Source: Fragilariopsis cylindrus CCMP1102 (Eukaryota; Bacillariophyta; Bacillariophyceae; Bacillariales; Bacillariaceae). From it: 64,000 nt of DNA. The stretch spans positions 31,451 through 95,450 of the forward strand of contig FMBT01000455.1 of assembly GCA_900095095.1 (NCBI GenBank). Reading direction: 5' to 3'. This document shows, piece after piece, positions 1 to 10,838 of this stretch. Under the pieces are notes generated by a model. That model made no database searches, was not told the DNA's origin, and worked only from the letters and a program-made list of their open reading frames with translations. The position numbers and the translations under genes are program-made. Position 1 is the first letter of the stretch. Every line of letters begins with the position of its first letter.

Positions 1-3000
1 AGGAGGTATTAGAAATACCAGTATCTGCTGAAGTAGAAGCAGCAGATCATGGATTGAGAAATGATGGAGGAGTTGGTGGTCCTAGTCTTGCAGAACGGAT
101 CAATGCTGGTTCAGGAATGTTAACATCAACAACGAAGTCCACCAATAAAGATACTACAAATGATGTTGTGAAAGACGTCAAGAAGAAAAAGGAAAAGAGT
201 AAGATGCCATCACGTAAACCACCATTACCACCACCACTGCCGCCACCGCCGCCACCACCACCACCAACAAGTGACGATAAATACTTTAAAGCACAAAGAC
301 AACAGGAACAACAACAAAAACGACAGCGACCACGGCAAAGAACCGATAAAGATAATTTGTTTGAAGTTATTGGTCGAACGGTAGAAGGTGGTACTACAGG
401 GAATATTGATAAGAAGGTTGGTGGTGGTGGTGACAGTGGTGGTGCTGGTGGTCCACCTGCATCATTTGGTGAATCTGTTGCAGCTTCGTATAGTAGTAAA
501 GCAGGAAGTGCAAGTGATGTAATTGCAAGTGACGCCACAGGAAATAAGCAACAACAACAACAAGATCCATCAACACCACCACCAGTAATACCAGAAGAAT
601 TGAAGAAAAAAGGACCACCATCAACATTTGGTTCTTCTGTTGCTCAAGCAAGTGGTGCACAAACGGGTATTATTCCACCTGCTGATATTGATCGAACTAT
701 TGATCCAGGGGAGATTGCTGGTAGCAAACAAAATAATAAGAACTCAAATGAAAACGACAAAGGCCCACCTGCATCCTTTGGTGTATCTGTTGCTATGGCA
801 AGTTCTGGACAAGTGTCACCATCATTATTAAGTCGTGGTACAGCATCGACGGATGCCGCAACAACAGGTAATGGTGGTGGTGGTGGTAATGGTAGTGGTG
901 AACCGATAAGTAGTAGTACCGGGAGTACAACGGGATCAGCATCATCATCATCATCATCATCTTCTATGAAGAAGTCACCATACGACAATATTATTGATGT
1001 ACTTGATGTCGTATTTACTAAGAAAGACGACGATATCAAAAAGAGAAAGCAGAAATTATCTGCTACTGTCACTACGCCTACTACTAAAACAACATCAGCA
1101 TCAGCATCGTCATCGCTGCCTCCGTCTCCTCAAAAGGTCAAGACTATCGATACCACTATCAATACCCCTATTACCAAAAATAAGAAAGATCAGCAGCAGC
1201 AGAAAGAGGAGAAGAAGGAAATCAAAATACCACCACCACCTCCAGCAGCAACATCAACGAAAAAGACTCCCTTCCCAATGAAAGTGAGCGAAACTGTGAG
1301 GACAAAGACGACAGCGTCGACAGAACAAAGTAGTAGTCCTTTTCCAAAGAAGAAGGAGCTTGATGTTGTTGTCCCTTCCCCTCCTTCTGTTAATATTGGT
1401 CGTCGTATGATGCCCGATCTTAATAAAGATGATACTAAAAAAGACATGAAGAAGAATTCGATGAACGATCAGAATAATGACCTACAAGTGAAGCAAGAAA
1501 TAAAGAACACTACCGAGAAGCCTGTTGTTGTAGCGGAAGAAAAAGAAGACACAGAAGAAGAAAAGAGTATGGAAGAAAGGGTCGCAGAATTGCTGAAGGA
1601 GGCTTTTTCATTAAGTAAAGAGGATAGTAGGGTTGCTGATTTATTGCAAGGAGTGGTTTCATTAACTGCCACTGGCAGTAGTAGTAGTAAAATGGACAAA
1701 AATAAGAAGACGAAAAAGAAGAACACTATAGATATGGCAGATAACGAGAAAGATAACAGTGCCGACGCAAGTGTTGTTCCCGAAATAGCTTTGGACGATA
1801 ATTCTGAGGAAGACGACGAGGAGGGTGAGGAGGAATTAGGCGCAGACGATTTCGATGAGGATTACGAAGAAGATGAATTGGGAGAGGATGACAACGACGG
1901 AGACTATGAAGACGAGGACGACGACGACGACGACGATGAAGAAGATTACAGAAGAAACGATTCAAGAGGAGATTCAGAATTTCTCGATGAAAATTATCGC
2001 CGAAACTCACCACCCGAGCCTAGGATTGAGAATGTAAGGATCGAGAATGAGTGGGGTGATGATGCATATATAGAAACTCCTATTCCGTTCGATAGAGACA
2101 ACAATGACGCCAGAAGAAGAGGGGCTCGCTACGACGATGACGACTTTAGGCGCGAAAGAGACGGGTACGATGATAGATACGATGACGAGTACAACAGCTT
2201 TAGGGACAGAAGGGGAAGGGGACCACGGCAGCGACGAGGACCGGAACCACCTATGCAATCTCGTGAATATTCTGTCCGACCACCACCATCTGTCCGGCCA
2301 CCACCACCGCCTAAGCAACGTTTTGAGAATGACGATGATTATTATTTTCTCAAATTTGGTTCTCCGCAACCTCCTCGGTTTAATGATGACATCGAAGACG
2401 CGTATTTTGAAGACGACGATGACTGGGATGATAATTATGACGAAGACGAAAACGACGACGACGATTATGACGACGACGACGATGGTCTGCAACCTGGAAA
2501 GGTTCGACCGCTATTTGAAGTCTCCGATGACGGTCCCAAGGGACCACCGTCTTCATTTGGAAATTCTGTCGCTTCAGCAAGTATGTCGAAAACGGGCTAT
2601 GCCCCGGTGTCGATGAAAGAAGATAATGATTCTCCGAACGGGGTTTCAGACGGTGAGACGTACGACAACAACGATGACGGAGAAGATTGGGGTGAAGAAA
2701 AAGGGGCTAATACCGGTAGCATGATGTCTCCACAAGGAGTAAATAAGAGCGCTGTTAGTGGTGGTGGAGGCGGTGGTGGCGGTGGTTCCCAACAACAGAA
2801 AGCGTCATTTGTTGTATCTGAAGATGAAACCGATAGTGGAGGTCGAGGAAAGAAAGGTCCCCCTTCTTCTTTTGGGAACTCCGTTGCTTCGGCTTCTGAA
2901 TTTCAAACAGGTGAACTTCCACCACCTATCAAGGGCGAAACACCAACTGGAAGTATGGCTTCTCCCAAGAGAAAAATACCTCGTCCCGCTGCAGCTGGTG

Positions 3001-3875
3001 GTGACAATCCAACCCCAGCCTCTACTACTAGTGGAGGAGGACGAGGAAAGCAGCAACAAAAGAAAGCATTGTTCGTTATTTCCGACGACGATGCTCCAGG
3101 TGTAAGATATTACGGTTTGTTGTTGCTATCGCTATCGCTATTTGTCTGTATCGTTTGTTGTTTTTCAAGCTCTGTCGTTCTATGCACCGGCACCTCTAAC
3201 ATACGCTGTCCTTCTCTTCTCTATAACAGGTACCTGATTTCGGTGGATCGGTTGCAGAAGCTAGTGGCTCTAAAACTGGATGGGCACCGAAGGCTACTAA
3301 GAAAGCAGTAAGAAACACAATAGACTCATCGGGTAGCGGCATGACCGGAGGAATGCGCCCAAGTGGAATTACACCGAAGAAATCTACTACGTCATCATCT
3401 CAGCGTACTCAACATCAACAAACACCTTCTCGTCCATCTTTTGGCTCGTCTGTGTAAGTTTGGTTATTCAATCCCCCTCAATTTGTTCAATTTGATAGAC
3501 TACACCTTACTTCTTGTGTACATCGTAACTAACTAACATGCGCGTTCATTGATTCGATCCGCTCTCCACCTAACTTACCACAGGTACGAAGCTTGTCCAA
3601 CATTACCTACCGAGACGTATAATACGCCAAATAACACCCCTCTGGCACGTAAACAAAAATTTGTTGCATCAGATTTGCAGCAAAAACTACAAAGGAATCC
3701 TGCAGTTAACCTACTCGACGGAGGCGCATCGAAGGAACCACCTAGGACTTTACGATATGCTGGTTCGATGATGGCAGCTCGGGTTCCTAAGACAGTCGAC
3801 CAGGAACCACAGGATTCAACGCCCGAAGAAGGGATAGAAGAAGATTCGGAAGAGGAAGAAAAGGCAAATAAATAA
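1..3875 (+). CDS. acidic low-complexity protein with SFG repeats, 5' partial, three exons
   Basis: The reading frame is open to the left edge, so the start lies outside. Exons are about 3..3101, 3230..3453 and 3584..3875; the introns begin GTAAGA and GTAAGT and end CAG. The motif runs through both joins (APG|VPDFGGSVAEAS and SFGSSV|YEA). About seven copies of a motif GPPxSFGxSVAxAS, usually followed by TG, are scattered near positions 450, 610, 763, 2540, 2853, 3230 and 3432. Between them lie Lys/Pro/Gln-rich stretches and a long Asp/Glu block (about 1790-2500). No signal peptide, membrane helix or catalytic motif is visible in the part seen. I do not recognise a family. The charge and regular short motif suggest a scaffold or multivalent binding protein, which is inference only. 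The exon structure is well supported. Confidence 0.8.
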
Positions 3876-4565
3876 AAACATAAGCATACTGCACGAACTT
3901 TCAAAGCAAAACAACTCAGGGACAAATAAAATAGGACTTATTAGATGGAGAAAGAACGACATCGTTGGGATTACTTTTCTTTCGTATCTGCTGCAATGTA
4001 ACAAAACCATGATGCTAGTAAGTAAGTAAGGCCTATTTGATGAAGAAAGAAGAAAATACTGCACCGCACAAAACAAGGGGGAATTAAAAATAACACAAAT
4101 ATGTACACGACGAAACTTCTATTCAAGCTATAAAAATAAATAATATGTAATTCGGAAAATTATATGTGTCAACACTTATGATGGGATACTTAGTATTATT
4201 CAATTTCTAGATATATATGTTAATCATCTGCGAGCTGTTTTCTAATTAAAGGTTCTGATCTACTTCAGTTCCTTCTGTTTCGGTAGACTGTGTTTGGTAG
4301 TATGAATAGGAACCAATATGCAAAGCGAAACAAGCAGCCTCGATTACCAGAGGTCGGCATATATGAGTGGCATGGTAACGAATTCGCAACCGCCACACCA
4401 TCATAATCATGTTTGTTTAACACGTTGTACGACAATTACAACCGCCTCCGACTGATTCGTAGTCCATTATCCCCCATGGTGACGCCTGGGCCATCACAAA
4501 TACCGCCACATCCACCTACCTCTATCATTGCCCCCAAGTTTCAATACTAAATGTTGTGATTGCCG
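3876..4565. other. intergenic spacer
   Basis: AT-rich spacer between two plus-strand genes. It should hold the 3' UTR of the SFG-repeat gene and the promoter of the DUF6824 gene. I see no gene, RNA or convincing repeat here. Confidence 0.5.
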
Positions 4566-5171
4566 ATGTCATTCGACATTATCACAAATGGAGTACTTGT
4601 TGTGATTTACTTGCCCAATACATCACCAGTAGTGGGGGGCGGATCGATCAAAAAAGAGACTCTCTTCACGTTGCAAAATCTACATAATAATGGTAACGGT
4701 AGGGTATACAGGGAACTAACAAACAATGATGTTGTGTTTGGTCGTGGTGGGAAAGCCAATCATCATTTAGGGAATGTCCGATATAGGAATGAGATACAAC
4801 GTTTTGAAAAGTGCTACAAATCTGCAGTAACACGATCGGAAAAAGAATGGATAGTGGATACATTTGTACAATGTCTACAATCCGATGGTACAACAATTAA
4901 TTTCCTGGAAAAAGAGAGCAAAGGCAAAGGCAATACTACTAATTGTAACTGTTGGTTTGTTGTGGATGATGATATTATTCGTCGTAAAGTACATCAAGCT
5001 TTACGAGAAAATAGAGATCCGAAGAAACGTGCAGCAAAACGTCGACGTTTCTTAGCAAAGAAAGCAGCAGTAGCAGCAGTAGCAGAAGTAGCAGCAGTAG
5101 CAGTAGCAGCAGCAGCAAAATATAAAACAAAAAAGGGAGAGAAAATAAATAAACTAGATAGATATATCTAG
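4566..5171 (+). CDS. DUF6824 domain protein (diatom family)
   Basis: About 201 residues counted from the ATG at 4566; the frame is open a little further upstream, but only with a TTG. The centre matches the DUF6824 signature as I know it: NNDVVFGRGGKANHHLGN near residue 55, then a basic, aromatic stretch, a WFVVDDD segment and the closing VHQALRE. That domain occurs in many diatom proteins, often near low-complexity regions; its biochemistry is not established, though a DNA-binding or regulatory role is often guessed. The C-terminus is a Lys/Arg cluster (KKRAAKRRRFLAKK), a possible nuclear signal, then an unusual Ala/Val run encoded by GCA/GTA triplets. No intron is needed. A missing upstream exon cannot be excluded. 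Confidence 0.75.
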   Translation: MSFDIITNGVLVVIYLPNTSPVVGGGSIKKETLFTLQNLHNNGNGRVYRELTNNDVVFGRGGKANHHLGNVRYRNEIQRFEKCYKSAVTRSEKEWIVDTFVQCLQSDGTTINFLEKESKGKGNTTNCNCWFVVDDDIIRRKVHQALRENRDPKKRAAKRRRFLAKKAAVAAVAEVAAVAVAAAAKYKTKKGEKINKLDRYI

Positions 5172-5913
5172 CTAAATGTTTAAGCGATACTGTACATACA
5201 CAGCTTTGTTTGGTACTATTCTTCTTCAATCGGACAGTCGATGCACACCGTTACTAGGGGATCGCCCTTATTGTCATCGTCGAAAGTTCCGATGTTTGTT
5301 TTGTAGGGGTGTAGTTATCATTCCAATCTTTTTAGGTTCCTGAAAGTTTTTTCAGTTGGGATATTGCTTTGAAGCATTGATTCGAATTTCTAGATTCGAT
5401 TGATTGAGATGATTCATACGTCCTTTCGCTGACCACACAAATTTGAAACGAAATTTGTATCGTGGTAAACTAGAACGTGAACCTGAGCTTCGTTTTTAGA
5501 ACTTCTTTGTTCTTTTTAATTCTACAATAACAACAACAACAACAACAACAACAACGATAACGATAACGATAACGATAACGATAATAACAGCAACGGTATC
5601 TGTTGATGAAGCTACAGAATAATCATCAAAGGATTCTTACTCACGCCTTTGCCGGAAGAGTATTCGTACGACGAGCTAGTTAGTTATCTACCGAATAGCG
5701 ATTGGCTTCTAGAATTGAGTTCCGTGCATAATATTATAACAAGTATATATTTTAACATATTATTTTCAAAATGTATTATAGTTAGTAGTAGTAGATGTCC
5801 GATATACCATCCGCTAGGCCATATTATACTATCGAAGCTGCGGTTTCATCGGAACTTGGAGTAGAAGTACATCAACAACCAGCATTGTTGGATGGGCTAT
5901 CTACTCTTTAAGG
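5172..5913. other. intergenic spacer with triplet and hexamer repeats
   Basis: At about 5523-5597 there is a (CAA)n run followed by (AACGAT)n. A 71-codon frame at 5649-5864 (PEEYSYDELVSYLPNSDWL) reads like protein but has no ATG and no recognisable family. It may be a gene remnant or a 3' exon. Otherwise nothing is seen. Confidence 0.4.
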
Positions 5914-6756
5914 TTAAAGAAGATACGAGAATTCGTTGGGTTTCTCGGCGCTGGTTTCCGTTACCCCATTGTCACTCACAACACTCGGGTTGCGATCCTC
6001 GGCAACGAACAGAATCGCGATCCCGACAAGATACACCACGTGGAACAATCCGTTGTGGTTGAACACCATAGGATTGTTGAAGGGGCAATTCTTGAAACAG
6101 TCCTTATAGGCGGGATCGCCGCACTTGGTGCGAAGGCTTATTTGGATCACGAGGCCCGCGAGCATAATAAGCGTGCCAAGGGCCTTGATAACGTAGATTT
6201 TGGGTTTCGCCACGAGGTAGAGGACGGTGGTGGTGAGGTACACGAGCATGGCCATGAGCACGACAGCGGCCAACATCTCAACCACCGCATAAACCACCAC
6301 GGTAGTCAAGAGTGTCAAGGTGGTCCACCAGATCCCTTTTTTCCACTTCTCGGGGCTAAGCATGCAAATATTGACCAGCGCAAGTCCATAAAGAGCCAAA
6401 AGAATAGATGAGCCACCCAAAAAAACCGCGGTGATGATCTCAAAAATCGCTTTTGACGGTTTCTGGCTTCTTGAGGTCACAACGATGTGGCCAATCGCGG
6501 CGACGAAAAATGATATGCCCATGGCGAGGAAAAAGTAGGGCATTAAGACGTTGTTATAGTGTGATGCAGATGCGCAGCCGTAACTGCCGAGTTTTACAAA
6601 GGCAGCCACGCCCACAAAGGCAACGGCAAAGTTGGTGGACCACGTCCCGATGGTGGTGTCTAGCTCGAAATCCTGGTTGTAGTCGGCTTCAGGGCATCCC
6701 GCGTCGATAAAGTTTTGGTCGTAAAGGATCCGGGAAGTTGGTTCGAAGAAGGACAT
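5914..6756 (-). CDS. seven-helix membrane protein of unknown function
   Basis: 280 residues, intronless, ATG at 6756. Hydrophobic segments lie near residues 41-60, 71-94, 103-130, 143-160, 161-183, 189-208 and 233-252, giving seven predicted helices. A Cys-rich loop (CGDPAYKDCFKNC, about 212-224) precedes the last helix, which opens with NHNGLFH. Histidines at about 66, 90, 234 and 239 near membrane faces recall the CREST hydrolase group (alkaline ceramidase, PAQR, TMEM8), whose last helix carries an H..(L/F)WH-type motif. That link is a guess. The coding sequence is visibly richer in G/C at third positions than its neighbours and lacks their amino-acid runs. It is divergent from the reductase gene starting at 7164. 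Confidence 0.7.
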   Translation of the reverse strand: MSFFEPTSRILYDQNFIDAGCPEADYNQDFELDTTIGTWSTNFAVAFVGVAAFVKLGSYGCASASHYNNVLMPYFFLAMGISFFVAAIGHIVVTSRSQKPSKAIFEIITAVFLGGSSILLALYGLALVNICMLSPEKWKKGIWWTTLTLLTTVVVYAVVEMLAAVVLMAMLVYLTTTVLYLVAKPKIYVIKALGTLIMLAGLVIQISLRTKCGDPAYKDCFKNCPFNNPMVFNHNGLFHVVYLVGIAILFVAEDRNPSVVSDNGVTETSAEKPNEFSYLL

Positions 6757-7163
6757 CTTGATACTACTGTTACTAGAGAGGGTTCAAAATGTTGTTTCAG
6801 CATACACGCATTATATTTATGAGAATGAACGTACAGTAAATAATTGATTGACAAGAGACGAAATGTGGTTTTTACTAACTCTGTCCACGCAATAAATGGG
6901 AAAAATACGGATCGACCGTTGAAATCAGTAACAGTAATATAGGCTACTAGTATGTGATAATCCTTGAACAAGATATTTCAAATTAAACAGTTCTTTTTCT
7001 GTAGGCATATGTGTTTGAATACTTAAGGAAAATGCTTTATCTAGGAATTTTCTTTGGTCCTCAACGGTTTTAATCACGCGATTGCGTGTTTTTGTCGCGT
7101 TATTAACTATCATGCATAACCCAAGCAAAAGCGAAGCAAAAGCAAAAATCATCAAAAATTAAA
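6757..7163. promoter_or_regulatory. shared upstream region of a divergent gene pair
   Basis: 407 bp between the start codons of the 7-TM gene (-) and the reductase gene (+). Both promoters must lie here if the starts are right. The reductase ATG has the context AAAATGGC. I cannot assign a TATA box or operator. Confidence 0.4.
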
Positions 7164-8263
7164 ATGGCAAACTTTGATACTACTTCACCTGTAATGGTAA
7201 CTGGCTCAACAGGATACGTTGCAGGCGTACTCTGTAAGGAGCTCCTCAAAGCAGGACTGACGGTTCATTTGTCCTGTGAGAGAGATCCTACAAACGAATC
7301 GAAGATCCAACATTTAAAGGATATAGAGGCTAACTCCGACGGTACACTAAGATTCTTTAGAGCTGATTTGTTGGATGATGGTTCATACCTTGAATCTATG
7401 AAAGATTGCTCAACCGTATTTGATTCGGCATCACCATTTAGTATGAGTGTACCAAAAGGGAAAGAAATAGAAATACTATTAGATCCAGCAATTAAAGGAA
7501 CAAAAAATGTTCTTCAAAGTGCAAAGGAAACTCCAACAGTAAAGCGTGTTGTATTGACATCGAGTATAGCCGCAGTTGCTGCTGATGGTACTGACAGAAA
7601 GGAATCTTTCCAAAAGACTAGTAAAATGTGTAATGAAGATAGTTGGAACGAAACGGCAAGTGTAGATTATAGCCCGTACGGGTATTCAAAAACGTTAGCA
7701 GAAAAAGCTGCATGGGAATTCGTCAAAGATAAGGACTGTAATTACGAGTTAATTGTTATCAATCCGGGTTTTGTGATGGGTCCAGGTATTATGGTCCATC
7801 CTACATCTGAATCATATCAATTTGTTCAACGATTAGGCAATGGTGTTATGAAATATGGCTGCCCAAATACTGGAATTGTGGCCGTAGATGTACGTGATGT
7901 AGCAAAAGCACATTTTAATGCTGGCTTTACGGAAAATGTTAATGGTAGATACCTTGTTGTTGGTCACAATACTAATATAATGGGAATTGCAGCTGCATTG
8001 AGTGAAATTTCTCGGAATATCCTTTCCCCAAAAATTCATTCCCCAAGTGGATACTTTGGTTGATCGCACCATTAATTGGCATGACCCGTACTTATGTATG
8101 GCGTGCTGTTAATGTTGAAGCAGGAATGGATAATTCCAAAAGTATTAGGGGTTTAAACATGGAATACAAACCATTGAATGTCACTATGCAAGATATGTTT
8201 ATACAAATGGTTGATGATGGTTTCGTGAATGATCCTACTATTGCTGTTAAAAAGGAAGAATAG
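7164..8263 (+). CDS. dihydroflavonol-4-reductase-like NAD(P)-dependent oxidoreductase, one frameshift
   Basis: Extended short-chain dehydrogenase of the DFR/cinnamoyl-CoA-reductase group. Residues 11-20 hold the Rossmann turn VTGSTGYVAG. TSSIAAV near 132 and the Y-x3-K pair (Y172, K176) with SKTLAEKAAW are the catalytic region, and INPGFVMGPG follows. The first frame ends at 8061-8063, but the family's C-terminal sequence (FPKWILWL, DNSKSIRGL, DMFIQMVDDG) continues in the -1 frame from about 8006 to 8263. The break sits near the A/T run at 8004-8010 and is cured by one extra base. Both halves are conserved, so this is one gene with a consensus error or a very recent mutation; the heptamer there is not a canonical slippery site. 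The substrate is unknown, and diatoms are not expected to make flavonoids. Convergent with the LRR gene. Confidence 0.85.
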
Positions 8264-8606
8264 AATGATTATAAATTTTACTTAAATGTATGTAAAATGA
8301 GGATAGCATTGTTGATAGAATGCGAGAGACGGAGAAAGGAAGGAAGGAATGAGAAATAATCCCCGCCTCGCGTATCCATGTAGTATACATTTACTGCATC
8401 TGATTTGTGTAAAACTCATTATATATAACATTCTACTTCTTGTTTTATGTGGTACATATCATTATAACATCGAAATCATGACGTTGTTGTTGAAGATTCG
8501 GGTGCAACAGCGAATAGAGCGAGAGAAAACACTGCATATATTCTCGCCCGGTCAAACACTCTCCTACTGTGACTGTCATATTCACTGTTAATATCAAAGT
8601 CATCTT

Positions 8607-10838
8607 TCATTTCGTAAACTTAATCTGTTTTTTAACACCACGAGGATAATATTCACGTTTACGTTTATACCGTACTGTTTGTCCAGATGCAAAGACTGGT
8701 CCATTTCGTAATAAATGATAAACAACATCATATCGTATTTCTTTTCTAAAAGTATCTTCATCACGTATATCACTATCTTGATTACATGTTCGATACGATT
8801 TACGGAATGCTTTAAAAATTGCCAGTGGCCAAACTGAAAGAGGAATTGTTTCTGGTCGTTGTCGTACTCCTCCTCCTTCTCCTTGATTGGTTGTCGTTGC
8901 CAATGCCGATGCACCCATCTCTTCAGAATTCCCTAAAGGATTTCTTCCATCTTCACTTCTAGTACTATCAGCAGCAACAGCACCGGGAATAGTAGTAATA
9001 CGTGTACCACCACCACCACCACGAATTCCACCACCCCCTGTCATTGAAAATGCATTGGTAGAATTCATTGAAAGTAAATATTCAATCTTGTTTATCTTTT
9101 TCCTTTGATCACTTGGAAGTAATATCATACGCTTGTTGTGTATGTGTGTAATTGAAGGACTGTTTTCTCTAAACGAAACAACACCATCTTTACCCGTACA
9201 TGAACCATAACAAAACACTTTCATTATACCCACCGTCGGATAAAGTTTTTCCAAAAAGTATATAACACTATCTAATTCTTCATTATTCACTTGAATTCTT
9301 GTACCTGATAATTTGATTGTTTTTAAATTCGTTGCCATTGTTGGCACCACTGGAACATAGTTATGTGGTGGTGGTGGTGGTGGTGATAACTGCAATACGT
9401 CCATAAATGAATTAATTTCAGGATTATCATTTATGATCAGAGTATGTAAACTAGGAAATCTATTACCAACTAACATACGAAATAAAATAGTACTTAAATC
9501 TTTATTTGTCAAACGTGAACCACTAAATGTTAAACACTGTAATGACAAACGGAATTGAAATTCGTATTCTAATACTTGTAACGGTACTACCGGCTGCTGC
9601 TGTTGCTGCTGCTCGTTCGATGGTACTATTACATTGTTGTTGTTGTTGTTGTTGTCATTCATCGACGATGACGATGCCACCAACGACACTTCTGTTGTTG
9701 TTGTTGTTGCTGGTGCTGAAACAACAACTGATGCTAAAGACAATTCATCTATCCAACGATGACCTAAATTAATTGTATTATTATTTGATTTATCCCATCT
9801 CATTAATGATATACGTTTCAAATTGGATAAATTACGAAATTTAATTGGTGTTAAATCTTCACAATCAGTAATCTTTAATTCCATCAAATTATGTAATCTA
9901 TTATTATTCTTATTGGTGTTAATGGCAGTAGTACTATTACCTAATCCTAGTCCTAATAATGACAAATCAATATTTCGACAACCATCTAATTGAAGACGTA
10001 CTAAACAATTTAAATAATTCATTGATTTTGGTAACCGACCAGTACAACGATATAATTCCATTATTTGCAATTGATCCAGAATAGCAATATCTTTTGTCAT
10101 TCTCCACATTGGTCTTGGACCCAAAATTCTTGGTGGTAATTGCAATTGTTCAAGATGATCATGATGATCATGATTGCGATTATTTGCATTATTTCTATTT
10201 CTATTTGCTGCAGCTGCATTCCGAAATGCTAATATCAATTGAAGACGTTCATAAAAGGTATTATCAATAATTTTCAGATGTGTAATACGTCGACTACTAA
10301 TACTCCTACTCCTACTACTACCATCTACTACGAAATCGCCATCGCCGTCACCATCACCAGTAGGATTAGTATTCGTATTAGTATTTGTTAATGATTTTTC
10401 ATAACATTGTTGTGGTCCTGATGGATAGGATCTCCATTTCGAACGATCTATTAATTTTAATAAGACACTCTCTTCCATTCGTTGTATTTGTTGGATGGTT
10501 GGTAGTCGTTTTGGATAATGTAGTTCCATATAGGGATGATGTAATACTGCTAATAATGGTTGTAACTCAGCAGCAGCAGCAGCAGGTTGAGGAGTAGTAA
10601 CTTTTAACTTCTTCTTCTTCTTCGCCTGCAAATGAGAAGGAAAAGAAGTTTTTTTCTTCGTCTCTGTTGCTGCTGCAGCTAAAGGAGATACATTCTTCTT
10701 GTTCTTGTTCTTGCTATTGCCTTTGTTATGTTTTGCTGTTCCATTTCTCTCACCATTCTTCCCATTCCCATTCTCATTCTCATCATCATCATCAATCTTT
10801 CGATTTCTTATAGATCGACGTAATAGTAGTGGCGCCAT
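8607..10838 (-). CDS. leucine-rich repeat protein, diatom type
   Basis: 743 residues, intronless, ATG at 10838. The N-terminus is Lys/Asn/Ala-rich. The middle (about 180-560) has irregular leucine-rich repeats such as LQIMELYRCTGRLP, LVRLQLDGC, LMELKITDCEDL and LKTIKLSGTRI. They are interrupted by Asn, Gln and Ser/Thr runs encoded by triplet repeats. The C-terminus carries PLSVWPLAIFKAF (from residue 666) and YHLLRNGPVF (to 716), a pairing I know from many diatom LRR proteins, where it usually reads PLSLWP...LLRNGPA. No signal peptide or membrane helix is seen. A protein-interaction role is likely; the partner is unknown. The gene is convergent with the reductase, about 340 bp apart. Confidence 0.8.
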   Translation of the reverse strand: MAPLLLRRSIRNRKIDDDDENENGNGKNGERNGTAKHNKGNSKNKNKKNVSPLAAAATETKKKTSFPSHLQAKKKKKLKVTTPQPAAAAAELQPLLAVLHHPYMELHYPKRLPTIQQIQRMEESVLLKLIDRSKWRSYPSGPQQCYEKSLTNTNTNTNPTGDGDGDGDFVVDGSSRSRSISSRRITHLKIIDNTFYERLQLILAFRNAAAANRNRNNANNRNHDHHDHLEQLQLPPRILGPRPMWRMTKDIAILDQLQIMELYRCTGRLPKSMNYLNCLVRLQLDGCRNIDLSLLGLGLGNSTTAINTNKNNNRLHNLMELKITDCEDLTPIKFRNLSNLKRISLMRWDKSNNNTINLGHRWIDELSLASVVVSAPATTTTTEVSLVASSSSMNDNNNNNNNVIVPSNEQQQQQQPVVPLQVLEYEFQFRLSLQCLTFSGSRLTNKDLSTILFRMLVGNRFPSLHTLIINDNPEINSFMDVLQLSPPPPPPHNYVPVVPTMATNLKTIKLSGTRIQVNNEELDSVIYFLEKLYPTVGIMKVFCYGSCTGKDGVVSFRENSPSITHIHNKRMILLPSDQRKKINKIEYLLSMNSTNAFSMTGGGGIRGGGGGTRITTIPGAVAADSTRSEDGRNPLGNSEEMGASALATTTNQGEGGGVRQRPETIPLSVWPLAIFKAFRKSYRTCNQDSDIRDEDTFRKEIRYDVVYHLLRNGPVFASGQTVRYKRKREYYPRGVKKQIKFTK

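Noticed and set aside
5040-5140. Frameshift or error in the Ala/Val tail of the DUF6824 protein
   Set aside because: The GCA/GTA triplet run keeps frame to a normal stop, and similar runs occur in neighbouring genes, so it is accepted as real sequence.
8000-8012. Programmed -1 frameshift in the reductase gene
   Set aside because: The codons around the break (AGT GAA ATT TCT) do not form an X-XXY-YYZ slippery heptamer, and metabolic reductases of this family are not known to use frameshifting. A one-base error fits better.
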